Of a stretch of 64,000 bases of DNA, positions 63,906 to 64,000 are shown one piece after another (the first letter of the stretch is position 1; every line of letters begins with the position of its first letter). The stretch lies in assembly GCA_947252455.1 (NCBI GenBank), contig CAMXVQ010000001.1, positions 45,820 through 109,819 of the forward strand, in the 5' to 3' direction. Origin of the DNA: an uncultured Atopobium sp. (lineage in GTDB: Bacteria > Actinomycetota > Coriobacteriia > Coriobacteriales > Atopobiaceae). The notes beneath the pieces were generated by a model. The model was not told the DNA's origin and made no database searches. It saw only the letters and a program-made list of their open reading frames with translations. The position numbers and the translations under genes were made by a program.

Positions 63906-63934
63906 TTGACTCACGAGTCACAACAGGGTACTAT
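63906..63934 (+). promoter_or_regulatory. Strong promoter of tRNA-Ile with overlapping palindrome
   Basis: -35 TTGACT (63906-63911), 17-base spacer, -10 TACTAT (63929-63934), 13 bases before the tRNA. TGACTCACGAGTCA (63907-63920), a perfect inverted repeat with a 2-base centre, overlaps the -35. Confidence 0.8.
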
Positions 63935-63947
63935 TTTTTCTTGCATT

Positions 63948-64000
63948 GGACTCGTAGCTCAGTTGGTCAGAGCGTCCGGCTGATAACCGGGAGGTCACAA
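63948..64000 (+). tRNA. tRNA-Ile (anticodon GAT), cut by the window end
   Basis: First 53 nt: GGACTCG acceptor strand, D-arm 'AGCTCAGTTGGTCAGAGC', and anticodon stem CCGGC around TGAT(AA), giving anticodon GAT. The T-arm lies beyond the window. tRNA-Ala often follows in this position. Confidence 0.93.

Noticed and set aside
1..64000. CRISPR arrays, insertion sequences, prophage genes
   Set aside because: No spaced direct-repeat array, transposase, integrase or phage structural gene was seen.

Overview
The window looks like the replication-origin side of a low-GC actinobacterial chromosome. Three things point to class Coriobacteriia, probably an Atopobiaceae member (Atopobium/Fannyhessea/Lancefieldella type): an actinobacterial fhaA-fhaB-pstP-rodA-pbpA-pknB locus, PafB/PafC-type WYL regulators, and A+T-rich base composition. 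This is inferred from gene content and protein character, not from a search, and the species is not established. I see no insertion sequence, prophage or CRISPR array.

Left part (1-15.2 kb): an RpiR regulator, an OatA-like O-acetyltransferase (minus), serS (minus), a small membrane protein and tRNA-Leu. Then comes a tightly overlapping plus-strand operon for phospho-regulated envelope growth: a membrane Ser/Thr kinase, FhaA-like and FhaB-like FHA proteins, a PP2C phosphatase, a single-chain SEDS glycosyltransferase/penicillin-binding protein fusion, a possible small ORF, and a PASTA kinase. A strong hairpin closes it.

Middle part (15.2-40.7 kb): on the minus strand, a BceRSAB-like two-component/ABC-exporter module, a P1B-type ATPase with a small DUF6110-like partner, tRNA-Arg, a membrane protein, a second two-component pair, a Tat-type lipoprotein, purB and tRNA-Lys. 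On the plus strand, an anchored protein and the metQ-metN-metI methionine importer with structured spacers. Then tRNA-Gly, a 1,105-residue M28-peptidase-like protein that has lost key residues and carries a huge acidic insertion, and a fused PafB-PafC regulator.

Right part (40.7-64 kb): dinG, ddl and rlmN, followed by the origin segment. Leftward from the origin run rpmH, rnpA, yidD, yidC, jag, rsmG, parA and parB, with two exact parS sites. Rightward run a GHKL-ATPase/winged-helix protein, dnaA, dnaN, recF, dciA, gyrB and gyrA. Genes diverge from the A+T-rich interval at about 51.36-51.84 kb, which is the likely oriC. A BFN-domain protein and the start of tRNA-Ile end the window.

Most interesting points: a divergent DnaA recognition helix together with non-standard DnaA-box-like 9-mers (TTWTCAACA); an undescribed ATPase/HTH protein between oriC and dnaA; the SEDS-PBP fusion; the M28 pseudo-enzyme; an acidic N-terminal extension on GyrA; and several short tandem duplications.
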